Source: Actinomadura sp. WMMA1423 (GTDB taxonomy: Bacteria > Actinomycetota > Actinomycetes > Streptosporangiales > Streptosporangiaceae). From it: DNA of 64,000 nt. A program made the translations under genes and the position numbers. The notes beneath the pieces were generated by a model. The model was not told the DNA's origin, searched no databases, and saw only the letters and a program-made list of their open reading frames with translations. Shown here in pieces: positions 44,151-53,252 of the stretch (position 1 is the first letter of the stretch; each line of letters begins with the position of its first letter). The DNA lies in assembly GCF_006547145.1 (NCBI RefSeq), contig NZ_CP041244.1, forward strand, positions 5,456,001 through 5,520,000, read 5' to 3'.

Positions 44151-44236
44151 GCGGGTTATCCACAGAACGCGGTTCACCCTTCAGCCGGTGTCGCACCTCG
44201 GCAGTCTTGAATCGACCACGAGCGAAAGGAGCCCCG

Positions 44237-44431
44237 ATGAGGGCGTGGAAAACGGTGGTGCGGCGATGGTCCGGAGCCTGCAAGGACAGCGGGATGTCCA
44301 CCGCCGAGTACGCGGTCGGCACCATCGCCGCGGCGGCCTTCGCCGGCCTGCTGTTCAAGATCGTGACCAGCTCGCAGGTGAAGACGATGCTCTTACAGAT
44401 CATCGAGAAGGCCCTCAACCTGGCGGGCTGA
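44237..44431 (+). CDS. Flp-type pilin (DUF4244)
   Basis: 64 residues. SGMSTAEYAVGTIAAAAFAG is the class III pilin-like signal: a Gly before the cleavage point, E in position 5 of the mature helix, then one hydrophobic helix. AAAGGAG upstream. The corresponding mycobacterial gene is Rv3656c. A TTATCCACAG box sits in the gap between tadC and this gene. Confidence 0.85.
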   Translation: MRAWKTVVRRWSGACKDSGMSTAEYAVGTIAAAAFAGLLFKIVTSSQVKTMLLQIIEKALNLAG

Positions 44432-44790
44432 GAGACCGCGGGACGGTCACGGCGGAGATCGCGGTGGCCCTCCCCTCCCTGGTGCTGATCACTGCGATCG
44501 TGCTGTGGGGCGTGAGGGTGGTGTCCGTGCAGCTCGCCTGTACGGACGCCGCCCGCAGCGGCGCCCGTGCAGCGGCCAGAGGCGAGTCCCTCACCGCGGT
44601 GCGGGACCTGGTGGTGAAGGCCGTCCCCGAGGGGGCGATCGTCCGGGTCGATCGCGACGAGGCCACCGTCCGCGTGGACATCACAGCCTCCGTCGCCACG
44701 GCATCCGCGATCGGCCTACCGGCCTTCGTCGTCCACGCCCACACGGCCGCCGAGGCAGAACCCGGCGTTCCACCCACCACCGATCCGTGA
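44428..44790 (+). CDS. tadE: TadE-like minor pilin, apparent CTG start
   Basis: 120 residues. GTVTAEIAVALPSLVLITA is the TadE N-terminal helix, followed by a soluble beta domain. No ATG, GTG or TTG is available near the conserved start; the CTG at 44428 forms a CTGA overlap with the pilin stop and gives the right length. So either CTG is used or a base is misread. Corresponds to Rv3655c. Confidence 0.75.
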   Translation: MRDRGTVTAEIAVALPSLVLITAIVLWGVRVVSVQLACTDAARSGARAAARGESLTAVRDLVVKAVPEGAIVRVDRDEATVRVDITASVATASAIGLPAFVVHAHTAAEAEPGVPPTTDP

Positions 44791-45057
44791 GCGCGCCACC
44801 AGTGGAACCCGTAGGCCGAGCCGGCAGGAGCAATGGATCGCAGCATGCTCCCAGGCTGGTCACGGCATGCCAGAACGAGGTGCCCCAGCTCGTCATGTCA
44901 ATGGATTGGAGAGGCCATGCGAGGCAGTGCTCCTAGGTGCCTGTGTGTCGCAGCCGCGGCACGATACGTCCGCCGAGGGCGCGCATCGAGATCTGTGACG
45001 GCCGCGTCCGATGCGGTCGGCGGGCTTCGCAGGAGTAGAGCGAAGCTGGGGAGCGCG

Positions 45058-45429
45058 ATGAATCCGCGACCGGGGGATCGAGGGTCGGGGACGGTCTGGG
45101 TGCTGGCGTTCGCGGGCCTCGTCTGGGTGGTGGGGGTGGCGGCGATCCTGGTCGGCGGGGTCCGCGGCGCGCGGCATCGGGGCGAGGCGGCGGCCGACAT
45201 GGCTGCGCTGGCCGGCGCCGCGCGGGTCGCCGACGGAGGCGCGGTGGCATGTGCGAGGGCCAAGGAGATCGCGGTCGAATCACGCGCACAGGTGTTGCGG
45301 TGCCGGGTGCAGGGCGAGGTCGTCGACGTCTCCGTGGCCGTCGACATCGTGATGCCCACGGGACTGAAGGGTCGGCGGATCGTTTCTCGGGCGAGGGCTG
45401 GTCCTGTGGAGCAGGACGGCGTACCCTAA
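45058..45429 (+). CDS. TadE/TadG-like pilus-assembly protein (Rv3654c type)
   Basis: 123 residues. RGSGTVWVLAFAGLVW then a TM helix, HRGEAAADMAALAGA as in TadG-like Tad domains, then a short beta domain. Last gene of the tad operon, following a 267-nt gap without a recognised gene. Secreted or membrane-anchored. Confidence 0.8.
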   Translation: MNPRPGDRGSGTVWVLAFAGLVWVVGVAAILVGGVRGARHRGEAAADMAALAGAARVADGGAVACARAKEIAVESRAQVLRCRVQGEVVDVSVAVDIVMPTGLKGRRIVSRARAGPVEQDGVP

Positions 45430-45624
45430 CGCCACATGCCTCGTTGCACTGAGTGTCAATAGAGGTAGGAGGTGGCGGAGAGTGAAAACACGTTCCTCTT
45501 TGTCATCCTCCTGTGACTTTTGCTACCCGGTGGTACGTTACGCTGCCGTAAGCCCATAGTTATCGCCAGGCGCGGTGCGCTCGGCGGGACGAGACCGGCG
45601 CGAGCTGTCGAAGGGATTGAGGCC

Positions 45625-46887
45625 GTGACCATCATTCGCAGGATCGGTGCGATCGCACTCGCGGCACCCCTTGCGATGAGCTTCCCGGTACTCGCCGCCC
45701 TGCCTGCGCAGGCGGCCACGACGAGCGTCATCACACCGGCGGACGGCGCCGTCATCAGCAGCGGGTCCGAGCTGACCGCCAAGGCCCACTTCGACTTCGC
45801 GATCACGATGCAGTTGCGAGTGGACGGCCCGGGGATCGGCGACACGTTCCTCCAGGAGAAGGACTTCTCCGGGGATATGTCCGGGACCTTCTCGATCAGC
45901 AGGAATGGCCGCTACAAGGTCTACCTGAAGGGCAAGCAGACCAACCACGTCTACGACTCCAACACCTTCACCGTGCGCATCGCGCCGGCGGCCCCCACCG
46001 GCGTGTCCGCCAGCGCGTCCGGCGGCAAGCTCGTCGTGAAGTGGAACCGCGGTCTCGAAGACGATCTCACCGGTTACGCGCTCTCCGGTTCGGGCGTGAA
46101 GTCCAGGGCCGGCTCCCTCGGCTCGCTCTGCCGGGGGACGAGCTGCTCCACCACTCTCTCGCTGACCAAGTCGAGCGGTGCGGTGTCCGTGGGCGTCCGC
46201 GCGCGGCGCTCCACCGGCACGGGCGGCTCCCTCTACTCGAGCACCGCCTCGGCGACCGCCTCGCTCGGAGGTGGGACTGGTTCCCAGCCCGGCGGCTCGG
46301 CGCCGAGCCTTCCGTCCGGCGGCTCGGGGGTTCCCAGCAGCGGGACGCCGCTGACGCCGTTCAACAACGATTCGCCGGTGACCCTGCCGTCCGTCCAGCC
46401 GGACGGTGCGACACCCGGCCTCACCTACCCCGCACCGCAGATCGCCACGGACTCGCCGAAGGCCCAGAACGTCGCGGCGACCGACCGGCTCCAGTGGGGC
46501 AAGAGCGTCGGCATCGCGCTGGTCCTGCTGATCGTCGCCGCGCACCTCGGGACCTGGACCCGGCGCCTCCGCGTCGCTCAGGCGGGCACGAGCAGCAACG
46601 GCATGGCTGCCCGCATCGCACGCAGCGGTACCGGCCGTGGACGGGTGAGCAAGGCACGCGAGCAGATCGCGCGCGCCGAGGCGGCCGCCAAGACCGCCCC
46701 GGTCGTCGCGGCCAGGGCCAAGGGCGCCCGCTCGTCCAAGCGGGCCTCCGGCACGGCCGTCCTCGACTCGAAGCCGAAGGCCGGCCGTCGCCCCGCGACC
46801 CTCGGCAAGCCCTCCAGCGGAGTGAACGTCCGCCTCGCCAAGCCCGGCGCGCCCCCGAAGCCCAAGCGCGGCCGCCGCCGCAAGTAA
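45625..46887 (+). CDS. Secreted, membrane-anchored Fn3-like protein
   Basis: 420 residues from GTG 45625. Signal peptide 1-30 (ends LPAQAAT). Residues about 35-120 form an Ig-like bacterial domain (TPADGAVISSGSELTAKA), about 122-215 an Fn3-like domain (PAAPTGVSASASGGKLVVKW). A Ser/Gly/Pro linker leads to one TM helix (SVGIALVLLIVAAHL) and a strongly basic cytosolic tail. Monocistronic. Function unknown; its position beside the pilus locus suggests a surface role. Confidence 0.75.
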   Translation: MTIIRRIGAIALAAPLAMSFPVLAALPAQAATTSVITPADGAVISSGSELTAKAHFDFAITMQLRVDGPGIGDTFLQEKDFSGDMSGTFSISRNGRYKVYLKGKQTNHVYDSNTFTVRIAPAAPTGVSASASGGKLVVKWNRGLEDDLTGYALSGSGVKSRAGSLGSLCRGTSCSTTLSLTKSSGAVSVGVRARRSTGTGGSLYSSTASATASLGGGTGSQPGGSAPSLPSGGSGVPSSGTPLTPFNNDSPVTLPSVQPDGATPGLTYPAPQIATDSPKAQNVAATDRLQWGKSVGIALVLLIVAAHLGTWTRRLRVAQAGTSSNGMAARIARSGTGRGRVSKAREQIARAEAAAKTAPVVAARAKGARSSKRASGTAVLDSKPKAGRRPATLGKPSSGVNVRLAKPGAPPKPKRGRRRK

Positions 46888-46938
46888 CCACCAGTCGCGT
46901 TCGTCGGCGAACCGATAGCGTCCCCCCTCCCTTGAGCG

Positions 46939-47067
46939 TCCGTACGACGGCGGGTTCGTACGGCGGTGGGTTCGTACGGCGGTGGGTTCGTGCGACGGCG
47001 GGGCCCGCACGGTGGTGGGTTGGTGCGGTGGTGGGTTCGTGCGGCGGCGGGGGCCGTACGGCGGTGG
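46939..47067 (+). repeat. 16-bp minisatellite
   Basis: Eight imperfect units of TTCGTACGGCGGTGGG; two identical copies at 46955-46986. Fills part of the 507-nt gap after the Fn3-like gene. The rest of the gap has short CCTCGCCCCTCG-type repeats (about 47155-47220) and no gene. Confidence 0.88.
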
Positions 47068-47394
47068 CTGGTCGTGACGGATATAGGTGCGGCATGGCGG
47101 CGTTTTGGTTGGCGTCTTGTCCGTGTGGCCGGGGTTGCCTCGCCCGTCGGGGGTCTCGCCCCTCGCGGCCTCGCCCCTCGCCCCTCGCGGCCTCAGGGCC
47201 TCAGGTCCTCAGGTCCTCGGGGGCGCTGGGTGTCGGGGGCGGGTGAGGGGGAGGGGCTGGCGGGTGGTCTGGGCACGGTCTAGGCTGCCTTGCCAATCGG
47301 ATCGTCTGGCTTGTCCGGCAACGTGTTCTGTCGTCCGAGCTCTCGGCCTGGCCCCGTGCGGGCGGTCAGGCCCGATGGAGAGGAGACCCTCCGC

Positions 47395-47766
47395 ATGATC
47401 TTCCTGGGAGTGCTCGTCGCGCTCGCCGCCGGTGCGGTCGGCGTTGCCGTGGTGCTGGACAACGCGGGTCCGGCCAGGCTGACCCTGTTCGGCGACCAGG
47501 TTCCGGGGATCACGTCGCAGTGGCAGGTGTTCATGGCCGGTGCGGTGGTCGCCATCGTGTTCACGGCGGGGATGATGATCGCGACGCTGGGGTTCCGGCG
47601 CGCGATGAACATGCGGCGGGAACTGCGGGACCTGCGGGACGAGCACGAGGAGTCCCTGCACACGCTGGAGATGGAGCGGCGCAGGCTGCAGCAGGCGCTG
47701 GCCCAGGCACGGCGTGGGATGGATGATCAGGCCTCAGTCCCGGCCCAGCGCGTCGCACCCAACTGA
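47395..47766 (+). CDS. LapA-like small membrane protein
   Basis: 123 residues from ATG 47395. Two TM helices (about 1-21 and 45-66) and a coiled-coil tail (MRRELRDLRDEHEESLHTLE in part), the layout of LapA/DUF1049 proteins. The function is unclear in actinobacteria; in E. coli LapA works with LapB in LPS assembly, which does not apply here. Confidence 0.7.
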   Translation: MIFLGVLVALAAGAVGVAVVLDNAGPARLTLFGDQVPGITSQWQVFMAGAVVAIVFTAGMMIATLGFRRAMNMRRELRDLRDEHEESLHTLEMERRRLQQALAQARRGMDDQASVPAQRVAPN

Positions 47767-47903
47767 CCCGAAATGCCCGCTGACGGGGCTGACCTCCCCC
47801 AACTTTGATCGGGCGTCCCTAGCAGACCGGCCTTGCCCCCGGTGATTTGGCTGACCCGGTTGGTCGGCCGTCTCCGTCCTGGCCCAGCTGCTTTCGTTGT
47901 CGC

Positions 47904-48075
47904 GCCGTGTCCGTTGCTCGCGCCGTGTCCGTTGCTCGCGCCGTGTCCGTTGCTCGTGCCGTGTCCGTTGCTCGTGCCGTGTCCGTTGCTCGTGCCGTGT
48001 CCGTTTCCGCGCCGTGTCCGTTGCTCGTGCCGTGTCCGTTTCTGCGCCGTGCCCGTTTCTGCGTCGTGTCCGCGG
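47904..48075 (+). repeat. 18-bp minisatellite
   Basis: About ten units of GCCGTGTCCGTTGCTCGY, the first five exact to one base, later ones 17 or 18 bp. One frame reads CPLLVP repeated. No gene was recognised in the 525-nt gap 47767-48291. Confidence 0.9.
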
Positions 48076-48291
48076 CCTGAGTTGTGAGCAGTGGCCGAGC
48101 TAACCCAACTGGCTAGGCCGCGCTCGGTTGCCGCTCCGCGTCCGGAGGACCCTGGCTGCGGCGGGCTGGGGTGCGTTGGCTGGTGGGGAGGGCGTTCGGT
48201 GGCAAGGGTGGTCTCCGGTCGGCGTCTTAGCGGGGGTTGGGGTGGGACGGGGCCTTCTTGGGGGCGTGGTGGGGCAGGGGCCCGTGGGTGT

Positions 48292-50613
48292 TCAGGGGGT
48301 GGGCTGTTCGGGGGCTTCGGCTAGGAGGACGGCTAGGAGGTCTAGGGCGCCCTGTTTGTCCAAGGGGTCGTTGCCGTTGCCGCATTTGGGGGACTGGATG
48401 CAGGACGGGCAGCCTGAGTCGCATTCGCAGGACTCGATCGCGTCGCGGGTTGCGCTTAGCCAGGCTGCGGCGTCGCCGTAGCCGCGTTCGGCGAATCCGG
48501 CGCCGCCTTCATGGCCGTCGTAGACGAACACGGTGAGAAGGCCGGTATCGGGGTGGACGGCCGTAGAGACGCCGCCGATGTCCCAGCGGTCACACGTGGC
48601 GAACAAGGGAAGCAGGCCGATTGAGGCATGTTCCGCTGCGTGGGCGGCGCCTGCCAGGTCCAGGTCGTCCAAGCGGGAGATCTGGGCTTCGGAGAGGGTC
48701 CACCAGACGGCTCGCGTGCGGAGGGTGCGGGGTGGTAGGTCCAGGGGCTTCTCGCCGAGCATCTCCCCTGTCTGCATGCGGCGCATCTGGTACGCGACCA
48801 CTTGGCGGGTGACTTCGACGGTTCCGAAGCTGAGCTTGGCCTCGCCCCAGGAGACGGAGCGGAGCCGTTCCACGATGCTGATGTCGGTGACGTCGCGGGC
48901 GGTGGTCGAGTAGTCGGGATCGGCCGCCTCGACGAGCGCGACGGAGTCGTCCAGGTCCAGGGTCTGGACGATGAAGGACTCTCCCTGGTGGATGTAGACG
49001 GCGCCCTCGTGCACTGTGGTGTGCGCGGACGGCTCGTCTACGGTGCCGAGGAGCCGTCCGGTGGACGCCTCGACGACCTGGATCGGCGCGCCGCCCGCGC
49101 CACGGATGTCGGCCAGGTCGCAGGCCCGCTCGCGTCGCGTCCAGTACCAGCCGGCGGGGCGGCGGCGCAGGAAGCCGCGGCGCACCAGGTCCGGGAGCAG
49201 GTCGGCGGTCGCGGGGCCGAACAGAGGGAGATCGTCCTCGGTGAGCGGCATCTCGGACGCCGCCGCACAAAGGTGCGGCTCCAGGACATAGGGATTGTCG
49301 GGGTCGAGCACGGTCGCCTCGACCGGCGTCCCGAAGATCGCCTCCGGGTGGTGGACGAGGAACGTGTCGAGCGGATCGTCACGGGCCACCAGGACGGACA
49401 GGGCCGCCTGACCGGAACGTCCGGCACGTCCCGCCTGCTGCCAAAGGGAGGCGCGGGTGCCCGGCCAGCCGCACACCAGGACCGCGTCGAGCCCGGAGAC
49501 GTCCACACCGAGCTCCAGGGCGTTCGTGCTCGCCAAACCGATGATCGAGCGAGAGCGCAGGGCGGACTCCAGCGCCCGCCGTTCCTCAGGCAGATAGCCG
49601 GCGCGATAGGCGGCGACCTGCTCGGCCAAGCCGGGGGCTACGTCGTGCAGAGCGCGCTTGGCGCTGAGCGCCACCGACTCTGCACCTCGCCGGGACCGGA
49701 CGAAGGCGAGCGTCTGCACGCCCTCGACGACGAGGTCGGCCAGGAGGTCGCCGGCCTCGGCGGTGGCCGTGCGGCGGACGGGGGCGCCCTGTTCACCGCG
49801 CAGGTCCGTCAGGGGCGGCTCCCAAAGGGCGAACGTGGCGGGCCCGCGTGGAGAGGCATCCTCGTCCACTGCGACCACGTCGAGACCCGTCAGACGGGAC
49901 GCGGCCGCGGCGGGCTCCGACGCGGTGGCCGAAGCGAGGATGAACGTGGGGGACGAGTGGTACCGCCCGCACACCCGGCGGAGGCGGCGCAGAACCTGCG
50001 CGACGTGAGACCCGAAGACGCCGCGGTACCCGTGGGCCTCGTCGATGACGACATAGCGGAGCCGGCGCAGAAAGGACGACCAACGGGTGTGCCCGGGAAG
50101 GATCGACCGGTGCAGCATGTCGGGGTTGGTCATCACGTAGTTGGCGTGCTGGCGGACCCACGTCCGCTCGTCCTGCGGCGTGTCACCGTCGTAGGTGGCG
50201 GCGCGCACGCGCGTGAGCCGCAGCGCGCGCAGAGCACGGAGCTGGTCGGCGGCCAGGGCCTTCGTCGGCGACAGGTAGAGGACCGTGCCCTCCTGGCGAG
50301 GGTTCTCCTCACCCGCGTAGATGGCCTCGACGCAGGGCAGCAGGTAGGCCAGGGACTTGCCGGAGGCCGTTCCTGTGGCGATGATCACAGATCGCCCCGC
50401 GTGGGCGTGCTCGGCCGCCGCGGCCTGGTGCGTCCACGGCGACTCGATTCCGGCGGCGGCCAGTCGCTCCACCAGCAGCGGCGGTGACCAGTCGGGCCAC
50501 GCCGCCGGGCGGCCCTGACGTGCGGGAACGCGCTCTACATGCGTGATGCGCTCGCGCCGTGAGGGGTCGGCGAGCAGCCGGTCCAGGGGAGTTGAGGATC
50601 TTTGGGCGCCCAT
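48292..50613 (-). CDS. DEAD/DEAH helicase with DUF1998 domain (MrfA/YprA-like)
   Basis: 773 residues. Walker A ATGTASGKSLAY, DEAH in VVIDEAHGYRG, SATASEP and QQAGRAGRSG define SF2. The C-terminal DUF1998 zinc site is CECDSGCPSCIQSPKCGN. Bacillus MrfA of this architecture repairs mitomycin cross-links. Corresponds to Rv3649. Divergent from bldG with about 250 nt between. Confidence 0.92.
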   Translation of the reverse strand: MGAQRSSTPLDRLLADPSRRERITHVERVPARQGRPAAWPDWSPPLLVERLAAAGIESPWTHQAAAAEHAHAGRSVIIATGTASGKSLAYLLPCVEAIYAGEENPRQEGTVLYLSPTKALAADQLRALRALRLTRVRAATYDGDTPQDERTWVRQHANYVMTNPDMLHRSILPGHTRWSSFLRRLRYVVIDEAHGYRGVFGSHVAQVLRRLRRVCGRYHSSPTFILASATASEPAAAASRLTGLDVVAVDEDASPRGPATFALWEPPLTDLRGEQGAPVRRTATAEAGDLLADLVVEGVQTLAFVRSRRGAESVALSAKRALHDVAPGLAEQVAAYRAGYLPEERRALESALRSRSIIGLASTNALELGVDVSGLDAVLVCGWPGTRASLWQQAGRAGRSGQAALSVLVARDDPLDTFLVHHPEAIFGTPVEATVLDPDNPYVLEPHLCAAASEMPLTEDDLPLFGPATADLLPDLVRRGFLRRRPAGWYWTRRERACDLADIRGAGGAPIQVVEASTGRLLGTVDEPSAHTTVHEGAVYIHQGESFIVQTLDLDDSVALVEAADPDYSTTARDVTDISIVERLRSVSWGEAKLSFGTVEVTRQVVAYQMRRMQTGEMLGEKPLDLPPRTLRTRAVWWTLSEAQISRLDDLDLAGAAHAAEHASIGLLPLFATCDRWDIGGVSTAVHPDTGLLTVFVYDGHEGGAGFAERGYGDAAAWLSATRDAIESCECDSGCPSCIQSPKCGNGNDPLDKQGALDLLAVLLAEAPEQPTP

Positions 50614-50862
50614 CAGGTTTTCAGTGTGCCAGCCGGGGCAAAACTACGGGAACGCCCCGGCGCCGGAGGGCCTGTTCCCCCTGCTCTGACCCTGAGATCA
50701 GCAGGTCAGGCGGGATGGCGCGAACTTTCGCCCGTGTGGGCGATTACGTGCGTACGCGACGCCGGAGCGTGGTTGAATCACGGCGAAGTCTCGGCGTTCG
50801 GCCGCCCTCCGAAGGGGTCGGACGGCGGGATCGGATAGTGCTGCATGGCGCGTGGAGGATCT

Positions 50863-51216
50863 GTGGATCTGAAGGTTAACGACTACACCACCGACGATGG
50901 CCTCACCGTCATCAACGTGGAGGGCGAGATCGACGTCTACACGGCGCCGAAGCTTCGCGAGAAGCTCATCGATCTGGTAAACAAGGGCAAGTTCCACCTG
51001 CTCGTGGACATGGAGAAGGTGGAGTTCCTCGACTCGACCGGGCTCGGCGTCCTGGTCGGCGGGCTGAAGCGGGTGCGGGCCCACGACGGCTCCCTGGAGC
51101 TCGTTTGCACCCAGGAGCGCATCCTCAAGATCTTCCGGATCACGGGGCTGACCAAGGTCTTCGGCATCCACGACTCGATCGCCGAGGCCGAGGAGAAGCG
51201 CAAGGGCGCCAAGTAG
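50863..51216 (+). CDS. bldG: Anti-sigma factor antagonist BldG
   Basis: 117 residues, STAS domain. EIDVYTAPKLREKL and FLDSTGLGVLVGGLKRVRAHDG are near-identical to Streptomyces BldG; S58 in DST is the phosphorylation site. GTG 50863 was chosen because GGAGG precedes it and it starts MDL as in BldG; an ATG six codons earlier is possible. Binds the anti-sigma partner encoded next, controlling development and stress sigma factors. Confidence 0.93.
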   Translation: MDLKVNDYTTDDGLTVINVEGEIDVYTAPKLREKLIDLVNKGKFHLLVDMEKVEFLDSTGLGVLVGGLKRVRAHDGSLELVCTQERILKIFRITGLTKVFGIHDSIAEAEEKRKGAK

Positions 51217-51232
51217 GCGGCCCGCGGCTGAA

Positions 51233-51682
51233 ATGTCGACCGTTGAACTGTCCTTCAGCGCGCTGCCCGTCCACGTCAGGACCGCCCGGCTGATCGTGAC
51301 CGCCGTCGCCCGCCGCAGCGGTGTCGCCGAGCCTCTGCTGGACGAGGTGAGGCTCGCGGTCGGCGAGGCGTGCTCCCGTGCCGTGGAGGCGCACCGCCGG
51401 CACTGCCCGGACGAACCAGTCAGTCTCGAACTGCGCGGCGAGAAAGGCCGCTTCGAGGTGATCGTGAGCGACACCGTCCCCGGCGACCTCCCCCCGGAGG
51501 GGCTCCCCGCGACCGCCCTGGACGAGGGAGTGGACGAGTTCGAGTACGGCCTGGGTGAGGGCACCGCTGAACTGGGTCTGGCCGTCATCGCCGGGCTCGC
51601 CGACGACGTGGAGATCGCCAACACGCCGAAGGGGGTCCAGATCCGCATGAGCTGGCCCGCCGAAGCCGAGGCGACCATCTAG
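51233..51682 (+). CDS. RsbW-like anti-sigma kinase paired with BldG
   Basis: 149 residues, HATPase_c_2. DEVRLAVGEACSRAVEAH is the N-box-like helix (E and N/S region), GEGTAELGLAVIAGLAD the G-box. The canonical N-box Asn is replaced by Ser/Arg, as in SCO3548 of Streptomyces, so the kinase activity may be weak. 16 nt after bldG. Confidence 0.87.
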   Translation: MSTVELSFSALPVHVRTARLIVTAVARRSGVAEPLLDEVRLAVGEACSRAVEAHRRHCPDEPVSLELRGEKGRFEVIVSDTVPGDLPPEGLPATALDEGVDEFEYGLGEGTAELGLAVIAGLADDVEIANTPKGVQIRMSWPAEAEATI

Positions 51683-51696
51683 AGGTGTTCATCGCC

Positions 51697-51737
51697 GTGT
51701 TCTCCTTTCAGGCCTCCGGGGCCTGAAAGGAGAACAC
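51697..51737 (+). terminator. Terminator of the bldG operon
   Basis: 17-bp perfect arms 51697-51713 and 51721-51737 with loop CTCCGGG, 15 nt past the stop. A second small hairpin (CACTGC/GCAGTG, 51735-51756) follows directly. Confidence 0.75.
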
Positions 51738-51816
51738 TGCTGTGCTTATTGCAGTGCTCTCCTCCTTCGGGCCTGGCGGCCCTCCATCGTCGAGCGCTGC
51801 GGCGATCGCTGGCATC

Positions 51817-52062
51817 GCTCCGGCTCGCCTTGCGGCTCGCTGCGCGATCAGGTTCTTGCTTCGCTTGAACCTGCCTTCGGACGCGATCGCGGCCATTGAG
51901 GTCGTCGCGTGGTTGCGGTGTGGGCTGAGGTTGTTGCAGTAGTGGGTGCGGGGTGGTGCGCCGGGCTTGCCTTGGCGGGCTCGCTGCGTTAGCTGGTTCT
52001 TGTGGGCTTGAAGCCTCCCTCGGACGCGGTCGCGATCCTGAGGTTGTTGTTCGGTGGGCTGC
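51817..52062 (+). repeat. Imperfect direct duplication of about 110 bp
   Basis: Copy A 51817-51925 and copy B 51954-52062 share the order GGCTCGCTGCG, GGTTCTTG, CTTGAA, CTCGGACGCG/TTCGGACGCG, GAGGT and GGTGTGGG-like blocks. It lies in the 1.57-kb stretch 51683-53252 that holds no intact gene. Looks like decaying repeat sequence rather than coding DNA. Confidence 0.55.
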
Positions 52063-52206
52063 GTCGGCTGAGAGCGGCGCGGTCCGGGAGTGGGCGGCTG
52101 GGCTTGCTCAGCGCACTTCCTCTCCGGCCTTCCCGGCGGCGGAGGCTGCGGGGGTGTCTCCCTATGCGGGTCATCGAGAATCGGCTGCGTTCGCGGTCTT
52201 GGCGGG

Positions 52207-52510
52207 GTGCCGGATCTGGGGTGGGGCGACGTCAGGAACTTCTTCGACCGCTCTGCGGGTCTGGCCGGTCCCGGGCGTGCTGGTGATCTTCCGCCCGATG
52301 TCCGCAGGGGAGATCGACTTCGATGTCGACCTGCGCGAGTTGCAGGGCCAGGAAGGATTGGGCGTCCTCTGCCGGTTCTTGGCCGCTGTGGGGCGTCGCC
52401 TGGGCAAGCCGGTGGTCATGACGCCCGAAGGCGACTACGGCAACCCGGTCCTCGGGTTCGATCCCGCGGCCGACCGCGTAGTGCTCATGGCGGACCCGCA
52501 GATGAGATGA
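52207..52510 (+). pseudogene. Remnant of a small hypothetical gene, one-base shift
   Basis: One frame reads VPDLGWGDVRNFFDRS (52207-52254). The next frame continues as VWPVPGVLVIFRPMSAGE, IDFDVDLRELQGQEGL, then PVVMTPEGDYGNPVLGFD and a stop at 52510. Both halves look like ordinary soluble protein, but no single frame joins them, and no good start with RBS is seen. The family was not recognised. Confidence 0.4.
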
Positions 52511-52750
52511 CCGCCGGGGCAGGTCGGAACTCCTAGCGGGCGCCGCCGCGGAGCGTCGCGAACGCCACCCCTGCTGGAGTGTGGCTGCGATGCCTGGAGT
52601 TCTGGGGGCCTGGGACCTGTCTCGAAGCCGCCTCGGCCCCGCACGCGAACGCGTGACCTGCCCGGTGGAGCGAAGCCGGAGGCGAGCGGAACCGGGCAGA
52701 TCGCGAAGCGATGCCGCGTTCGCCCAGGCACGGTCACGTAGCGAGCCCCA

Positions 52751-52817
52751 AGGCGAGCGAAGTGGGCCGGGACTGCCGGAAACACAGCCGCCAGGCGAGC
52801 GAAGTGGGCCGGGGCTG
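52751..52817 (+). repeat. Short repeat pair AGGCGAGCGAAGTGGGCCGG
   Basis: Two copies at 52751-52774 and 52793-52817, with related GGAGCGAAGCCGG and GGCGAGCGGAACCGG nearby (52668-52705). Resembles dispersed repetitive sequence. Nothing else was recognised from 52511 to the hppA promoter. Confidence 0.6.
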
Positions 52818-53112
52818 TGTGAGCAGCAGGCGGGGCTGGTGGTGCGGGTGGTGTGAGATTCTCTTGTGATCGTCGGGCATCGGATCCGATTTGGGTCTGG
52901 ACATATTCCGTGTTAATGCCTAGCTTGATTGCGGACGCCGGTGGTGGCGGCGACGTTCCGGCCATGCGCTGTGCCCGTCAAGGTATCGGCGGGGTAATAA
53001 GCGCATGGCCCGGTCTGACCTGGGGCGATGTCGTCTGATCAGGCCAATGGGTCAATTTCCGGCGTATCGCATGTTTCATTTCGGCGACATCTTCATGAAG
53101 GGCGTCGCGGCC

Positions 53113-53141
53113 TTAACATTCGACTTACGCGTGCGTAGACT
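53113..53141 (+). promoter_or_regulatory. Promoter of hppA
   Basis: TTAACA (53113-53118), 17-nt spacer, TAGACT (53136-53141): a good match to the housekeeping sigma consensus. Predicted start near 53148, leaving a leader of about 105 nt before hppA. Confidence 0.6.
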
Positions 53142-53252
53142 CCCGGCACCCGCGTTGCCGTGCGAGGCGTTCGAAATCATGACTCGTGGGGTACGCGGTA
53201 AAGATCGCTTTTATCTCGGTCGCGATCGCAACGCCCCTGTCGAGGAGGACGG

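Noticed and set aside
42789..48075. CRISPR arrays
   Set aside because: The repeats are contiguous, without unique spacers, and no cas genes are near.
47833..48087. Possible CPLLVP-repeat protein
   Set aside because: Product of an 18-bp minisatellite; no start signal and later units change length.
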